Both the position numbers and the translations under genes were made by a program. The notes under the pieces are model-generated. The model was given only the letters and a program-made list of their open reading frames with translations. It had not been told where the DNA came from and made no database searches. This document shows, piece after piece, positions 43,142 through 51,482 of a DNA stretch of 64,000 nt; the stretch's first letter is position 1; each line of letters opens with the position of its first letter. Source of the stretch: Thermodesulfovibrio yellowstonii (GTDB taxonomy: Bacteria > Nitrospirota > Thermodesulfovibrionia > Thermodesulfovibrionales > Dissulfurispiraceae); contig DYHD01000001.1 of the NCBI GenBank assembly GCA_020724365.1, positions 1 through 64,000 of the forward strand. Reading direction: 5' to 3'.

Positions 43142-44134
43142 TTATTTCTCCCTAGACATGCTATAGTCAGCCATTGTAATAATTGCATCTTTTGCCTGAG
43201 ATGGTGGGAAGATATCGAGCTCAGATCGGGCTTCCCGCACTATTACATCAGCAATCTTAAAAGATTCTGCGATTGAATTATATTTATTGAAAAGTTCTAT
43301 TATTCTCTGATAATTTTTGTGGTTTTTATTTGACTTTAAGCCTTTGCCGGTATCTGTTATAATCTTAATTAATTCGAGCTTCTCTTTATTTGTAGCTGAT
43401 TTTAAAAGCTGAATTAAGGGCATTGTTATCTTACCTTCTTCAATATCTTTCCCAAGTTTTTTACCTAAATCATTCTCTTTAGCCATATAATCGAGTATAT
43501 CGTCAGCCATTTGAAATGCAATTCCAGTTTTCAAGCCAAAATTAGCAAGGGCATTCACATAATCATCAGATTTTTCAGCAAGCAAGCAACCTATTTTGCA
43601 GGCTGCTGATATTAAAACTCCTGTTTTTGCCGATATAATCTTGAAATATTCATCTTCAGTTATATCAGGATCTGCTGTTTTATGAAGCTGCAATATCTCT
43701 CCTTCGGTCATCCTTGTAGTAGCACTTGAGAGAGCCTCCATAATTTTTTGATTTTTCTGTTCAACAGCAAGTTTTAAAGCATTTGAGTAAAGATAATCAC
43801 CCACAAGCACAACGATTTGATTGCCCCATAATACATTGGAAGCAGTCTTTCCTCTTCTAGTTTGAGCGCCGTCAATAACATCATCATGAAGCAAAGATGC
43901 TGTGTGAATTGCTTCTATTATAGCACCAAGCAGTATTCGTTTAGAGCCTTTGTAACCGCAAAGGTCAGCACTGAGTAGAAGAAAAAGGGGTCTAATTCTC
44001 TTTCCACCGCTGCTAATAATATGCCTGCCTATCATGGGTATAAGAAATGCGTCGCTTTGAAAAATAGCGAAAAGTTCTTTCTCAACTTCTTTGATTTCTG
44101 AAGAGTATGCTGTAAAAATGTCTGTAATTTTCAC
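43142..44134 (-). CDS. Long-chain polyprenyl diphosphate synthase
   Basis: The 330-residue all-alpha prenyltransferase has the first Asp-rich motif LLHDDVIDGAQTRRGK (~81-96) and the second DDILDY (~210), with GGKRIRPLF near the N-terminus. It condenses IPP units onto an allylic starter to make the side chain of menaquinone or ubiquinone. Product length (C35-C40) is set by residues before the first motif and is not clear from sequence alone. A 53-nt gap separates it from mtnA upstream, so one transcript is possible. Confidence 0.93.
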   Translation of the reverse strand: MKITDIFTAYSSEIKEVEKELFAIFQSDAFLIPMIGRHIISSGGKRIRPLFLLLSADLCGYKGSKRILLGAIIEAIHTASLLHDDVIDGAQTRRGKTASNVLWGNQIVVLVGDYLYSNALKLAVEQKNQKIMEALSSATTRMTEGEILQLHKTADPDITEDEYFKIISAKTGVLISAACKIGCLLAEKSDDYVNALANFGLKTGIAFQMADDILDYMAKENDLGKKLGKDIEEGKITMPLIQLLKSATNKEKLELIKIITDTGKGLKSNKNHKNYQRIIELFNKYNSIAESFKIADVIVREARSELDIFPPSQAKDAIITMADYSMSREK

Positions 44135-44187
44135 TTGAGAGTCTCGCTTTCTGTCAATAATAAATATTTTGTATGCTTATCACCATT

Positions 44188-45252
44188 TCATATTGGTTTT
44201 AATCTTAATGAATTTGGATCAATTGTCTTGATAGCCAATTTTTTAATATCACGCGAAAGGAATGCCCCTTTCTCTGTAAAAAAAGCAGTAACATACTCAA
44301 AAGGTGTCACATCAAAAGCCAAGTTTATTACATTTACACCTTCAGGTGCAATCCTATGCCCCCAGATAGTTGTAACCTCTTCAGATGGGCGCTCTTCTAT
44401 TGGTATAAGTTCTCCTGAATCAATGTTGAAATCTATACTGCTCAATGGTGCTGCAACATAAAATGGTATCTTATTTTCCTTGCAAAGCACTGCGACTGTA
44501 TAAGTGCCTATCTTATTTGCAACATCACCTTTTCTTGTAGTCCTATCTGTCCCTACTATTGCGAGGTCTATCAAGCCCTTCCTCATTAATGCCCCTGCAG
44601 CATTGTCTGTTATAAGGGTTATGGGTATATCTGCCTGCATAAGCTCCCATGCTGTCAGTCTTGCTCCTTGAAGGACAGGCCTCGTCTCATCAGCAATAAC
44701 TTGAATATTTTTACCCTGCTCCTTTGCGAGTATCATTGGGGCTGTTGCTGTCCCATACCCACCAGTTGCAAGACTTCCTGCATTACAATGGGTCAATATC
44801 GTATCACCATCTTTGATAAACTCTGCACCCCATCTGCCGATAGCCTTATTAATCTCGATGTCTTCTTCTAATATCTTCCTTGCCTCATCAATCAATAACT
44901 TTTTCAGCTTTCTTATCGATTCCTCTTTATGTTTATATAAGAGTCTTTTTATTCTTTCAACTGCCCACAAGATATTGACTGCAGTTGGCCTTGTAGAAAG
45001 CATAGTTTCCATTATATTTTGTGTCTTATTCATAAAATCATCGAAACTTTTTGCTTTTATATCCTGAGCGCCAATAGCAATCCCCATAGCAGATGCAATC
45101 CCAATTGCTGGAGCTCCCCTGATACATAATTTCTTAATGCATTCAGCAACCATAAGATAATCTGTGCACTCAGTATATCTAATTTCAAATGGAAGTTTTG
45201 TTTGATCTAGGATTATCACAGCATTATTTTTCCATTCTATTGCTTTAACCAT
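44188..45252 (-). CDS. mtnA: S-methyl-5-thioribose-1-phosphate isomerase
   Basis: MtnA isomerises MTR-1-P to MTRu-1-P in methionine salvage. The 354 residues show RGAPAIGIASAMG (~45-57), THCNAGSLATGGYGTA with catalytic Cys ~160, and IVGTDRTTRKGDVANKIGTY with catalytic Asp ~239, the motifs that separate MtnA from eIF2B subunits. No other salvage genes are adjacent. AGGGAG precedes the ATG. A 10-nt gap from mgtE suggests cotranscription. Confidence 0.95.
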   Translation of the reverse strand: MVKAIEWKNNAVIILDQTKLPFEIRYTECTDYLMVAECIKKLCIRGAPAIGIASAMGIAIGAQDIKAKSFDDFMNKTQNIMETMLSTRPTAVNILWAVERIKRLLYKHKEESIRKLKKLLIDEARKILEEDIEINKAIGRWGAEFIKDGDTILTHCNAGSLATGGYGTATAPMILAKEQGKNIQVIADETRPVLQGARLTAWELMQADIPITLITDNAAGALMRKGLIDLAIVGTDRTTRKGDVANKIGTYTVAVLCKENKIPFYVAAPLSSIDFNIDSGELIPIEERPSEEVTTIWGHRIAPEGVNVINLAFDVTPFEYVTAFFTEKGAFLSRDIKKLAIKTIDPNSLRLKPI

Positions 45253-45262
45253 TTAGCACTCC

Positions 45263-47074
45263 CTACATCAAAAATTTCATGAATATTGTTGCAACAGTGA
45301 AATAAATAAATAAACCTAATATATCATTAAATACTGTCACAAAAGGACCTGCAGTTACAGCAGGATCAATACCTACTTTATGAGCTATTATAGGGGTTAA
45401 TATAGCAAGAAAAGTCGAACTAGTTATTGATAAAAACATGGATAACCCCACTACCAAACCAAGCATGGGCATACCTTCGAGCAAAAACGCTGCTACAGCT
45501 ATAATGATTCCGGCGGTAATCGCTATTATTAAGCCTGATAATATCTCTTTGCCCACATATTTCCAGAAATTATGTATTGAGTTAAGGGCAATATTTCTAA
45601 CCATTGTTGTAGAAACCTGCAAGCCTGCATTACCAGCCATGCCCATGATTACAGGTATAAATGCTACTAAAACGACAACATTTGCAAGAGTTGCTTCGAA
45701 TTTTCCTATCACAAGAGAAGATACAAGCCCGCCTAAAAGACATAAAAACAACCAAGGAATTCGACTTTTTACTACATCTAACGGGATAGCGTCTTCGATT
45801 TTGCCATATTTTATCTCTGATGTTCCAGCTACTTTATATATATTATCGGTTGTCTCCTCTTCTATAATGTCAAGAATATCGTCCACAGTTACTATGCCAA
45901 GAAGATAGCCTTCATTATCTACAACAGGAAGAGCAACTAAATTATATTTAGATAGCATTTCAGATATAATCTTGACATCTTCATCGGGGGTAACAGTTAT
46001 TATTTTCCTTGTCATAATATCTGAAAGGGTAAAGGAAGGGTCTGCCAGCAATAGTTCTCTAAGTGATGTTACACCAAGAAGCTTTTCATTGTTATCAATA
46101 ATATAAATGTAATAAACGGTCTCAATTTCTTCAGCATCTATTTTAAATCTTTCGATAGCATTCTGGACGGTTATATCTAGGTGATAAGCGATGAACTGAT
46201 TAATCATCACACCGCCAGCTGTATCTTCTTTATGGACTAATAATTCCTGAATATCTTCTGCTTCTTCTCTTTCGATATGTTCAAGAATCTCTTTAGCCTT
46301 TTCAGCGGGCAGGTCTCCAAGCACATCAGCAGCATCGTCAGGGGGCATTTCCTCAAGAATGTCAGCCACTTTTGCAGTATCAATCGCACTTATGATTCCT
46401 GCTTGCTTTTCAGGCTCTAACTCAGATAAAGCCTCTGCAGCAGTTTCTATATCGAGGTCTTTCAGTAGATGAGCACCCTCAGCCATCGAGACCCTGCTAA
46501 TTATCTCTGCAATATCTGCTGGATGTAGTTGAGAAACCATTTGACCCGGCACAGTGAGTGCAATTGCATCAAGCTTGGGCTTGAGCGGTTGAATATAGTT
46601 CCAACTAATTAAGTGGGAAGGGAATTTATCCTCAAATATCTTGATTAACTTTTCAGAGCCAAACTTCCTGAATCTCCATCTCTTGCCAATATCTACAGCT
46701 ATCAGTACAGCATCGTTGTTATATCCTTCAAGCTTTATATCATTTACCTTAACTACCTTAACGCCGTTAACATCAACTATCTGTTTATCAAGTATATCTC
46801 TAAAAGCCAGAAGATCTGTTTCATTAGGGTAATATGGTTCAATTTCTTCTGAATGAAGACTTGTAGAGATTATTTTTCTATTGAAAAGATTAATATCCGT
46901 CCAATTGATTTTGTTCAGTTTGTTTTCTTTTTGTACTATAATGGAAGATAACTTCGGGAGGGGGTCACCTTTGACAACAATAATATCCCTTATCCTGCCT
47001 ATAATATGTCCTTTTAGGTCATAAACGGGCTTTCTTATTAATTCACTAAGAAATATTTCTCCAAACAATGGCAT
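45263..47074 (-). CDS. mgtE: Magnesium transporter MgtE with an N-terminal PRC-barrel extension
   Basis: Residues ~1-150 hold two PRC-barrel-like units (PVYDLKGHIIGRIRDIIV and QIVDVNGVKVVKVNDI), absent from classical MgtE. They are followed by the superhelical N domain (ADIAEIISRVS, MPPDDAADVLGDLP), two CBS domains (~290-410) and five membrane helices (~445-603) with GNAGLQVSTTMVRNIAL and the pore Asp region ending IDPAVTAGPFVTVFNDILG. It imports Mg2+ with gating by cytoplasmic Mg2+. The ATG at 47074 is chosen over one 48 nt upstream, because the upstream one lies inside the neighbouring terminator. Confidence 0.93.
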   Translation of the reverse strand: MPLFGEIFLSELIRKPVYDLKGHIIGRIRDIIVVKGDPLPKLSSIIVQKENKLNKINWTDINLFNRKIISTSLHSEEIEPYYPNETDLLAFRDILDKQIVDVNGVKVVKVNDIKLEGYNNDAVLIAVDIGKRWRFRKFGSEKLIKIFEDKFPSHLISWNYIQPLKPKLDAIALTVPGQMVSQLHPADIAEIISRVSMAEGAHLLKDLDIETAAEALSELEPEKQAGIISAIDTAKVADILEEMPPDDAADVLGDLPAEKAKEILEHIEREEAEDIQELLVHKEDTAGGVMINQFIAYHLDITVQNAIERFKIDAEEIETVYYIYIIDNNEKLLGVTSLRELLLADPSFTLSDIMTRKIITVTPDEDVKIISEMLSKYNLVALPVVDNEGYLLGIVTVDDILDIIEEETTDNIYKVAGTSEIKYGKIEDAIPLDVVKSRIPWLFLCLLGGLVSSLVIGKFEATLANVVVLVAFIPVIMGMAGNAGLQVSTTMVRNIALNSIHNFWKYVGKEILSGLIIAITAGIIIAVAAFLLEGMPMLGLVVGLSMFLSITSSTFLAILTPIIAHKVGIDPAVTAGPFVTVFNDILGLFIYFTVATIFMKFLM

Positions 47075-47079
47075 AATGT

Positions 47080-47085
47080 AGTATA
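47080..47085 (-). promoter_or_regulatory. -10 box of mgtE, 5 nt before its start codon
   Basis: TATACT on the minus strand, with TTTACT 18 nt upstream as a weak -35. The ATG at 47074 follows after 5 nt and there is no Shine-Dalgarno. It lies directly after the terminator of the preceding gene, so mgtE needs its own promoter here. Confidence 0.4.
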
Positions 47086-47113
47086 GATTATCGTTAATTT
47101 TATAGTAAATAAA

Positions 47114-47146
47114 AAAAGGCAAGGCTATATAAAAGCCTTGCCTTTT
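47114..47146 (-). terminator. Intrinsic terminator of the Tim44-like gene
   Basis: AAAAGGCAAGGCT and AGCCTTGCCTTTT pair perfectly over 13 bp with a 7-nt loop (47127-47133). On the minus strand the stem is followed by TTTTTTTATTT. Confidence 0.88.
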
Positions 47147-47172
47147 AGAATTGATTTATATTGTCTTTAAGT

Positions 47173-48063
47173 TTAAACCTGCTTTATATCATCGAGTTTC
47201 CACTCAAGAGCTTTGCCAACAAATGCCCAGTATTCCTTAGCTTCAACAGGTGAGTCTTTAGAGCCTTCTACTAAATAATCATTACGATCAAGTGTATAAT
47301 CTCTGAGTAAAGCTTCGATCTGAACTATTGCCACTTTATTGTCATCTTCGCCTTCAACATCAACGATACTAACATTCTGGAAATATACAATCTCTACAAC
47401 ATTTTTCAAACCTTGTGATTTTAGTTCCTGAAGTTGATTATTAAGATAGTTATACATTCTATCAGTCAAAAGATTTCTCACAATAGATAAGTCATTTTTA
47501 GACCAAGCATCCTGTAATAATTTGAAAGTGCTCGTTGCTATATCCTTAATCAGTTTCTCATTGACGGATATGGTAGCAGAGCTTTGAGTTGTATTATTGT
47601 TAGTATTATAAAGATTGTCAGTTGGGCTGTAACCGCTTGAGGTTTGACTGGAATATGAACCGCTTGTAGCATATTGCAACCTTTCTTTTTGTCTTGATTT
47701 CATTATCATTCTTACAACTAAAAAGATAATCCCACAAATGATAAGGATTTCAAACAGCCCTGGCATACCAAAATTAAAACCTTGTCCCATTAGAAATGAT
47801 AGAAGTGCCCCGATAAACAATCCGCCTATGAGCCATTTAAACATTCCACTATTTAAAAAAGAAGGTTTCTGCATGGGTTGTGCTGGTTGGGCAGGTGTCT
47901 TATTGATATTCTGCTGCCCGGGCTGAGACTGAGAAGGCTGTTGAGGCTGTTGTTTATAACTTCTAAACCCTGATGATGATCCTTTGCCTGCCCTTGCAAG
48001 AGACTCACCTGCTAACATCAGCAAAAATGCAAAAATTGAAAAGACTATGAGAATCTTCTTCAT
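47173..48063 (-). CDS. Tim44-like domain membrane protein
   Basis: A signal peptide (ILIVFSIFAFLLMLAGESLA) is followed by a Gln/Pro-rich low-complexity stretch (~33-65), two hydrophobic segments (~75-90 and ~98-118), a Ser/Thr/Asn-rich linker, and a C-terminal Tim44-like domain (~165-296) with LLQDAWSKNDLSIVRNLL and EIEALLRDYTL-type core. Such proteins are found in many bacteria with unknown role, possibly in envelope or anoxic respiratory functions. AGGAGG precedes the ATG and a strong terminator follows. Confidence 0.8.
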   Translation of the reverse strand: MKKILIVFSIFAFLLMLAGESLARAGKGSSSGFRSYKQQPQQPSQSQPGQQNINKTPAQPAQPMQKPSFLNSGMFKWLIGGLFIGALLSFLMGQGFNFGMPGLFEILIICGIIFLVVRMIMKSRQKERLQYATSGSYSSQTSSGYSPTDNLYNTNNNTTQSSATISVNEKLIKDIATSTFKLLQDAWSKNDLSIVRNLLTDRMYNYLNNQLQELKSQGLKNVVEIVYFQNVSIVDVEGEDDNKVAIVQIEALLRDYTLDRNDYLVEGSKDSPVEAKEYWAFVGKALEWKLDDIKQV

Positions 48064-48167
48064 TAACTTCCTCCTACTAAGAATTTGTGTTATAAGATTT
48101 ATACATACTTCTTTAAAATCCGATATAGATATTATACTAAACTTAATTAACTATATCAAAGCATAAC

Positions 48168-48318
48168 GTATACCCAAATCCCGATTTAGAAAGTAGTCAT
48201 TGCGAGGCGAAGCCGAAGCAATCTCATTCCTTTGAGGGATTGCCATGCACCTTTCAGGTGTTCGCAATGACAGTAGAGATAAGCCTTTTGAGTGTCTAAA
48301 TCGGGATTTGGGATATAC
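48168..48318. mobile_element. MITE-like element C (151 bp)
   Basis: Ends GTATA-CCCAAATCCCGATTTAGA (48168-48190) and its complement (48295-48318) match over 18 bp perfectly, then over 5 more after one inserted base. Inside, GTCATTGCGA (48196-48205) and TCGCAATGAC (48262-48271) form a second inverted repeat, the GTCATTGCGAGGCGAAG motif well known from intergenic repeats of Deltaproteobacteria and Nitrospirota. No transposase. A nearly identical tip motif occurs at 29649 and 40431. Confidence 0.65.
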
Positions 48319-48330
48319 TAGTATTATTCC

Positions 48331-49284
48331 TCAGACATGATTTCTCAGCATTAGCTCAAGCGGATGAGGATTAAGATAAACTTGCCTTTTTAAATATGGT
48401 TCGTCATGCTTTTTAACATAATGATTAATCATTGTTATCGGAACTATTAGAGGAAACAGTTGTTTATGATAATTTGAGATGATTTCATTAAGTTCTTGTC
48501 TTTCATCTGTGGTAAGATATTTTTTCAGATAGCCATAGATACGCTGCAAGACATTAGTATTTTTCTTAACCGTTGCAATAAGTTGCAAAGATTCCATCAG
48601 TGTGGTGAAATATTGTTTTTGGATTTCTATTCTATCTATATTCCCTGCATTAGCAATGAGTTTTCCTAATTGTGTATAATGCTTATGGCTATGTGAGAGT
48701 ATAAGAAATTTGTGATCCGTGTGAAAAGTTACAAGTCCCTCTGTTGATGCATCATTTTTTACTAAGTTTTGCCATCTTTTATACACAAAAATTCTCTCAA
48801 TAAAATTTTCTCTTAAAATAGGGTCATGGAGTCTTCCATCGTCTTCAACAGGGATGAAGGGGAATTTTCTAATAAAAGATTTTGCAAAGATTCCCACCCC
48901 TTTATTAACAGGAATGCCTGAGGATAAATATACTTTTACGCCTTTCATTCCCGAGCTTGGTGAGCGGCTTTTAAAAACAAAGCCGCATAAACTTTCATTT
49001 TCAAGTTCAGTTAATCGCTTCTTAGCCCAGGATAGCATATTCTCTGTGTAATCAATCTTTGTCTTTATGGTCATAAGCTTTGGGTTGTCAGGGTCATCAA
49101 CCAGCCTCATTGCCTCGCGAGGCACAGGAAGTCCCATTTCGACTTCAGGGCAGACTTTAACCCAATTCACATATTTCCCTAAAGTGTCTTTAAGAAAATG
49201 ATCAAGTTTATGTCCCCCGTCATATCTAACTTTTTCACCAAGTAAGCAGGAGCTTATTCCTAATTTTATTTTTTCTTCTATCAT
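48331..49284 (-). CDS. DUF523-DUF1722 protein (YbgA-like)
   Basis: The first ~150 residues are DUF523: GISSCLLGEKVRYDGGHK, CPEVEMGLPVPREAMRL and FKSRSPSSGMKGVKVY. The rest is DUF1722/YbgA: FHTDHKFLILSHSHKHYTQLG, ending with INHYVKKHDEPYLKRQVYLNPHP. The DUF523 Cys residues (CLLGE, CPEVE, LCGFVFKS) may bind an iron-sulfur cluster. Function is not established; 2-thiouracil desulfidase activity has been reported for related DUF523 proteins. No Shine-Dalgarno is visible and element C abuts its 3' end. Confidence 0.85.
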   Translation of the reverse strand: MIEEKIKLGISSCLLGEKVRYDGGHKLDHFLKDTLGKYVNWVKVCPEVEMGLPVPREAMRLVDDPDNPKLMTIKTKIDYTENMLSWAKKRLTELENESLCGFVFKSRSPSSGMKGVKVYLSSGIPVNKGVGIFAKSFIRKFPFIPVEDDGRLHDPILRENFIERIFVYKRWQNLVKNDASTEGLVTFHTDHKFLILSHSHKHYTQLGKLIANAGNIDRIEIQKQYFTTLMESLQLIATVKKNTNVLQRIYGYLKKYLTTDERQELNEIISNYHKQLFPLIVPITMINHYVKKHDEPYLKRQVYLNPHPLELMLRNHV

Positions 49285-49299
49285 GATGTTTTCATTCAG

Positions 49300-49316
49300 G
49301 AATCGCTCAATTTAGG
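49300..49316 (+). repeat. 17-bp dispersed repeat (second copy at 53836-53852)
   Basis: GAATCGCTCAATTTAGG is identical at both places. Here it lies between divergent genes and is followed by TATAAT (49318-49323), so it may also overlap a promoter for the C39-like gene. Confidence 0.5.
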
Positions 49317-49368
49317 ATATAATAAAATAATTTGCTGTATTAAATAAATAACTTTCCTCTTGCATAAT

Positions 49369-49890
49369 ATGAGAAAACTTATTTGGATAATTATATTTTT
49401 TATCTCTTTTTCTTGTTCAAGTCATTATACTCAATTGAAGTCTTATAACAGAACTATCGAAAAAGTCCCTTTCTATCCCCAGAATGAGTATCAATGCGGG
49501 CCTGCAACTCTTGCATCGGTTATGAATTATCATGGCATTGACATTACCCCTGAGCAAATAGTTAAGGATATTTTCAGCAAGACTGCCAGGGGAACTTTAA
49601 CTTTTGATATGGTTAATTTTGTTAAAAATAGAGGTTTAAAGGTTGACTACTATAGTAGTAGTTTAGATGATCTCAAGGCTAATATCAACACTGGAAACCC
49701 TCTTATCGTGCTCGTTGATTATGGTTTTTTATCTTATCAACAGAATCATTTTATGGTTGTGATAGGATATAATGACTACGGGGTTATAGTGAATTCAGAT
49801 TCTTTTCAGGGACAATTCATAACTAATGAAAACTTTGTCAAAGTATGGAAAAAAACCAATTTTTGGACATTATTGATTAAGAAAGATTAA
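49369..49890 (+). CDS. C39-like cysteine peptidase domain lipoprotein
   Basis: A short signal with lipobox SFSC (Cys ~16) precedes a papain-like C39 domain: VPFYPQNEYQCGPATLASVMNY with catalytic Cys ~48, ENH-region FMVVIGYND with His ~123, and NSDSF with Asp ~138. Bacteriocin-transporter C39 domains are cytoplasmic, whereas this one is exported and lipid-anchored. Stand-alone periplasmic C39-like proteins of this kind are often linked to a TPR partner, which is the next gene, 1 nt away. Start at 49369; the in-frame TTG 9 nt upstream is less likely. Confidence 0.82.
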   Translation: MRKLIWIIIFFISFSCSSHYTQLKSYNRTIEKVPFYPQNEYQCGPATLASVMNYHGIDITPEQIVKDIFSKTARGTLTFDMVNFVKNRGLKVDYYSSSLDDLKANINTGNPLIVLVDYGFLSYQQNHFMVVIGYNDYGVIVNSDSFQGQFITNENFVKVWKKTNFWTLLIKKD

Positions 49891-49891
49891 T

Positions 49892-50422
49892 ATGACAATA
49901 TTTATTTTTTTCAATTTCAGTAAAACTCTTAGAACCTCAATTTTAGGATTATTAATAATTTTAGGCTTAATATCAGTTGGTTGTTCATTTCCCCGTATAA
50001 TCATTCTTGAAGATAAACTAAAACCAGAAGAACACATAGCGCTTGGTATAATATATGAGCAGAAAGGTCAGTTAGATGATGCAATAAAAGAATATGAAGC
50101 TGCTTTGAAAAAAGCACCAATCGCTTTTTTTTATCTTGGAAATGCCTATTTTCATAAAAATGATCTTGAAAAATCTGAGGAGTATTATAAGAAAGCTATA
50201 GATGCAATTCCAGAACATGCCGATTCCTATAATAATCTTGCATGGTTGTATTATATTAAAGGGGTGAATCTTAAAGAAGCAGAATCTTTGGCTGAAAAAG
50301 CCTTGAGTCTTAACCCTAAAAAAGAAGATATCTATTTAGATACCCTTGATAAGATACGAAAGAAGGGTAATTTTAAAAACAATAATCAAAGAATACAAGG
50401 AGATGTAGATAATGAACAATAA
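49892..50422 (+). CDS. TPR-repeat lipoprotein, partner of the C39-like protein
   Basis: The N-terminal helix (LLIILGLISVGC) ends in a lipobox, with Cys ~31. Residues ~45-155 contain about three TPR repeats (ALGIIYEQKGQLDDAIKEYEAAL; FYLGNAYFHKNDLEKSEEYYKKAI; AWLYYIKGVNLKEAESLAEKAL). It is probably an outer- or inner-membrane-anchored adaptor. In other genomes C39-like and TPR regions occur as one fused protein; here they are two genes 1 nt apart. The 3' end overlaps the next gene by 11 nt. Confidence 0.8.
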   Translation: MTIFIFFNFSKTLRTSILGLLIILGLISVGCSFPRIIILEDKLKPEEHIALGIIYEQKGQLDDAIKEYEAALKKAPIAFFYLGNAYFHKNDLEKSEEYYKKAIDAIPEHADSYNNLAWLYYIKGVNLKEAESLAEKALSLNPKKEDIYLDTLDKIRKKGNFKNNNQRIQGDVDNEQ

Positions 50423-51482
50423 GACTGCTAAATTAGGCTCTCTACTAATACAATATGGTCTTATTACAGAAGATGATTTAAATGACGGACTAAAATTACA
50501 GAAGTTAATGGGGCTTAAGTTAGGTGAAACCCTTATTAAAATAGGCAAGATAACAGAGGAAAATGTCCAGTGGGTTCTTAGCAAGCAATTCGATATACCA
50601 TTTATAATCTTAGAGCATGTTAATCCAGATAGCGATTTAATAGTTAAATTACCCAAGAATTTTCTCATGGAAAATAGAATATTGCCTTTATTTGAGACAG
50701 ATGAAGAGATATGTATAGTAACTGAAGATATTTTTAATTACTCAGCTTTTGCCCTTATAGAAAATACTTTAAATAAGAAAGTTAATATATCTCTTGGTGA
50801 AGGTAAAAAGATCGAGAAGGCTTTAATTAAATTTTTCAAAAGTGATGCAATGCCTTCTCTGCTTTCTACCCTTGAAAATATCATCGAAAAAATAAAAAAT
50901 ACATCTTTTTATAGAATAGATATTGCTATAAGCAATCATTCTTGCGATATCAGCATCTATGGATGCGGCATATTGAAGAAGATTTCTAAGATTAATAACT
51001 CGCTTAAGAAGGAAGATGTTCTCAGGGCTTTTGATTTCCTTAAAATCCCATTTTTATATGATATTCATGAGAACTATAGTAAAGTAATCTTTTCTGTCTT
51101 TCCCTTGATTAATAAGACAAAAGAAATTAACTATCCTGCAATCTTAGAGCTTTATGGACTTCTTTTGCCTGATTTTATCATTTTTGCTGATACCAACTCT
51201 TCTGATACACCTAATCTATTATATTCTGATAGCCCAATTCATGGTTATCCTTATATTTCAATAAAAAGTAGAATATTGAATTATAGTAAAGCAATTTATA
51301 CCCTCGATTCGGCTCCACAAACCTTTAAAAAACATTATATAAAAGTATATATGCCTCAAGAGTGCAGCTTTTGTAGCACTGAGGGTTGTGAAAAATGCAA
51401 TGAACTCGGTTACACATTTAAAAAAATAGAAGGTATATATGATTCTGAGGATTTAAATACTATATTGAACAGGAGTGCATGA
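50412..51482 (+). CDS. MshEN-domain protein with PilB/GspE zinc knuckle but no ATPase domain
   Basis: Residues ~1-140 match the MshEN (GspE N-terminal) domain: LGSLLIQYGLITEDDL (~8-23), LGETLIKIGKITEENV, and the PLFETDEEICIVTED segment. MshEN domains bind c-di-GMP in some secretion ATPases. Residues ~310-345 keep the C-x2-C-x4-C-x2-C knuckle of PilB/GspE (Cys 318, 321, 326, 329, then LGY). Between them, where the RecA-like ATPase with Walker A and Asp box should be, there is ~165 residues of unrelated sequence with no P-loop. Length is 356 against ~560 in PilB. It overlaps pilT by one base, so it may be a regulatory partner of PilT. Confidence 0.7.
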   Translation: MNNKTAKLGSLLIQYGLITEDDLNDGLKLQKLMGLKLGETLIKIGKITEENVQWVLSKQFDIPFIILEHVNPDSDLIVKLPKNFLMENRILPLFETDEEICIVTEDIFNYSAFALIENTLNKKVNISLGEGKKIEKALIKFFKSDAMPSLLSTLENIIEKIKNTSFYRIDIAISNHSCDISIYGCGILKKISKINNSLKKEDVLRAFDFLKIPFLYDIHENYSKVIFSVFPLINKTKEINYPAILELYGLLLPDFIIFADTNSSDTPNLLYSDSPIHGYPYISIKSRILNYSKAIYTLDSAPQTFKKHYIKVYMPQECSFCSTEGCEKCNELGYTFKKIEGIYDSEDLNTILNRSA

